This document shows positions 63,417 through 64,000 of a stretch of 64,000 nucleotides of DNA, piece after piece. The position numbers and the translations under genes are program-made. The notes below the pieces were generated by a model. The model had not been told where the DNA came from, did no database searches, and saw only the letters and a list, made by a program, of their open reading frames with translations. Origin of the DNA: Roseiarcus sp963726105 (GTDB lineage Bacteria > Pseudomonadota > Alphaproteobacteria > Rhizobiales > Beijerinckiaceae). Numbering within the stretch: the stretch's first letter is position 1; every line of letters begins with the position of its first letter. Location of the stretch: assembly GCA_963726105.1 (NCBI GenBank), contig CAVSBJ010000024.1, positions 682,001-746,000 on the forward strand. Reading direction: 5' to 3'.

Positions 63417-64000
63417 ATGGCGCATCACGGCAAAAGAGTTCTCAAATCGCGCGAGTCGGTCGAGCGAACCAAGCTTTATGCGCTGCAGGATGCGGTCAAG
63501 CTGGTCAAGACCAACGCCACCGCCAAGTTCGACGAGACGGTTGAGCTTTCGATCAATCTCGGCGTCGATCCCAAACACGCGGATCAGATGGTGCGCGGCG
63601 TCGTCAACTTGCCCAACGGCACGGGGCGCACGTTGCGCGTTGCGGTGTTCGCGCGCGGCGCCAAGGCCGACGAAGCGCGCGCGGCCGGCGCGGATGTGGT
63701 CGGGGCCGAGGACCTCGTGACCCAGGTGCAGGGCGGCGAGATCAACTTCGACCGCTGCATTTCGACGCCCGACATGATGCCGCTCGTCGGCCGTCTCGGC
63801 AAGGTGCTGGGCCCTCGCGGACTCATGCCGAACCCGAAGGTCGGGACGGTGACGATGGACATCAAGACCGCGGTTGCGGCGTCAAAAGGCGGCTCGGTCG
63901 AGTTCCGCGCGGAAAAGGCCGGCATCGTGCAAGGCTCGGTCGGCAAGGCCTCGTTCGGCGAAGACAAGATCGCTGAGAATGTTCGCGCCTTCGTCGAAGC
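63417..64000 (+). CDS. rplA: 50S ribosomal protein L1, N-terminal part (partial)
   Basis: The gene runs off the right edge after about 194 of an expected 230 or so residues. It opens MAHHGKRVLKSRESVERTKL and contains KFDETVELSINLGVDPKHAD, QMVRGVVNLPNGTGRTLRVA, the RNA-binding MPLVGRLGKVLGPRGLMPNP, and KVGTVTMDIKTAVAASKGGS. L1 binds 23S rRNA in the L1 stalk and represses its own rplK-rplA mRNA. ATG at 63417 lies three bases after the rplK stop, so translation is coupled. Confidence 0.95.
   Translation, partial: MAHHGKRVLKSRESVERTKLYALQDAVKLVKTNATAKFDETVELSINLGVDPKHADQMVRGVVNLPNGTGRTLRVAVFARGAKADEARAAGADVVGAEDLVTQVQGGEINFDRCISTPDMMPLVGRLGKVLGPRGLMPNPKVGTVTMDIKTAVAASKGGSVEFRAEKAGIVQGSVGKASFGEDKIAENVRAFVE

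Overview
The window is GC-rich chromosomal DNA from an alphaproteobacterium, most likely order Hyphomicrobiales (Rhizobiales), perhaps near Beijerinckiaceae/Methylocystaceae. The evidence is the metK-trmB pair, the typical IF-3/L19/L11/L1 proteins, a form I aerobic CO dehydrogenase cluster, methylotroph-style EpsE/F/G exopolysaccharide genes and rhizobial-type intergenic repeats. Placement below order level is inference.

Layout. 1-8.3 kb: metK end, trmB, a Tat-exported glucan biosynthesis protein (OpgD type), a fosmidomycin-resistance-type MFS pump, infC with an ATT start, a cyclase-TPR protein, and a multicopper oxidase broken by one frameshift. 8.7-14.2 kb: a GNAT acetyltransferase next to an RLAN/RimK-like ATP-grasp ligase, a frameshifted AT-richer secreted repeat protein, a methyltransferase lacking its core, and a B12-binding radical SAM protein. 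14.3-17.2 kb: decayed insertion sequences (IS481, IS256, IS481, IS630) packed against rplS. 17.3-22 kb: rplS, an EthA-like Baeyer-Villiger monooxygenase, priA and a small hypothetical protein.

22.3-32 kb: the best candidate for a coherent metabolic system. A sugar-type ABC importer, whose ATPase is fused to one permease, lies divergent from a GntR regulator. That regulator is followed by a 43-codon ORF, a RuBisCO-like protein, a DUF1537 kinase and a D-apionate oxidoisomerase-like dehydrogenase. Together they fit uptake and breakdown of D-apionate or a related branched acid sugar. Matching TGGTATACT motifs lie before both the transporter and the enzyme operon.

32-38.6 kb: an IS630 copy with readable ends, then a TetR regulator divergent from an RND efflux pair across tandem palindromes. 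38.6-46.7 kb: coxC, coxM, coxS, coxL, coxD, coxE, coxF for form I CO dehydrogenase, all on the minus strand. 47.2-50.9 kb: two Tad pseudopilin-like genes, a dead IS5 and a gene-poor stretch holding the second copy of a dispersed repeat. 50.9-53.8 kb: cysG, mrp/apbC and a DUF971 gene. 54-58.7 kb: an exopolysaccharide export operon (outer-membrane barrel, Wza-like, Wzz-like, and a kinase relative with a degenerate P-loop). 59-61 kb: wreckage of sarcosine/dimethylglycine-oxidising flavoproteins and an IS3 remnant. 61.5-64 kb: an MHS-type transporter, rplK and the start of rplA.

Several otherwise well-conserved genes carry single-base frameshifts (multicopper oxidase, GntR regulator, secreted repeat protein, FAD oxidoreductase). 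From sequence alone I cannot separate real decay from assembly errors.
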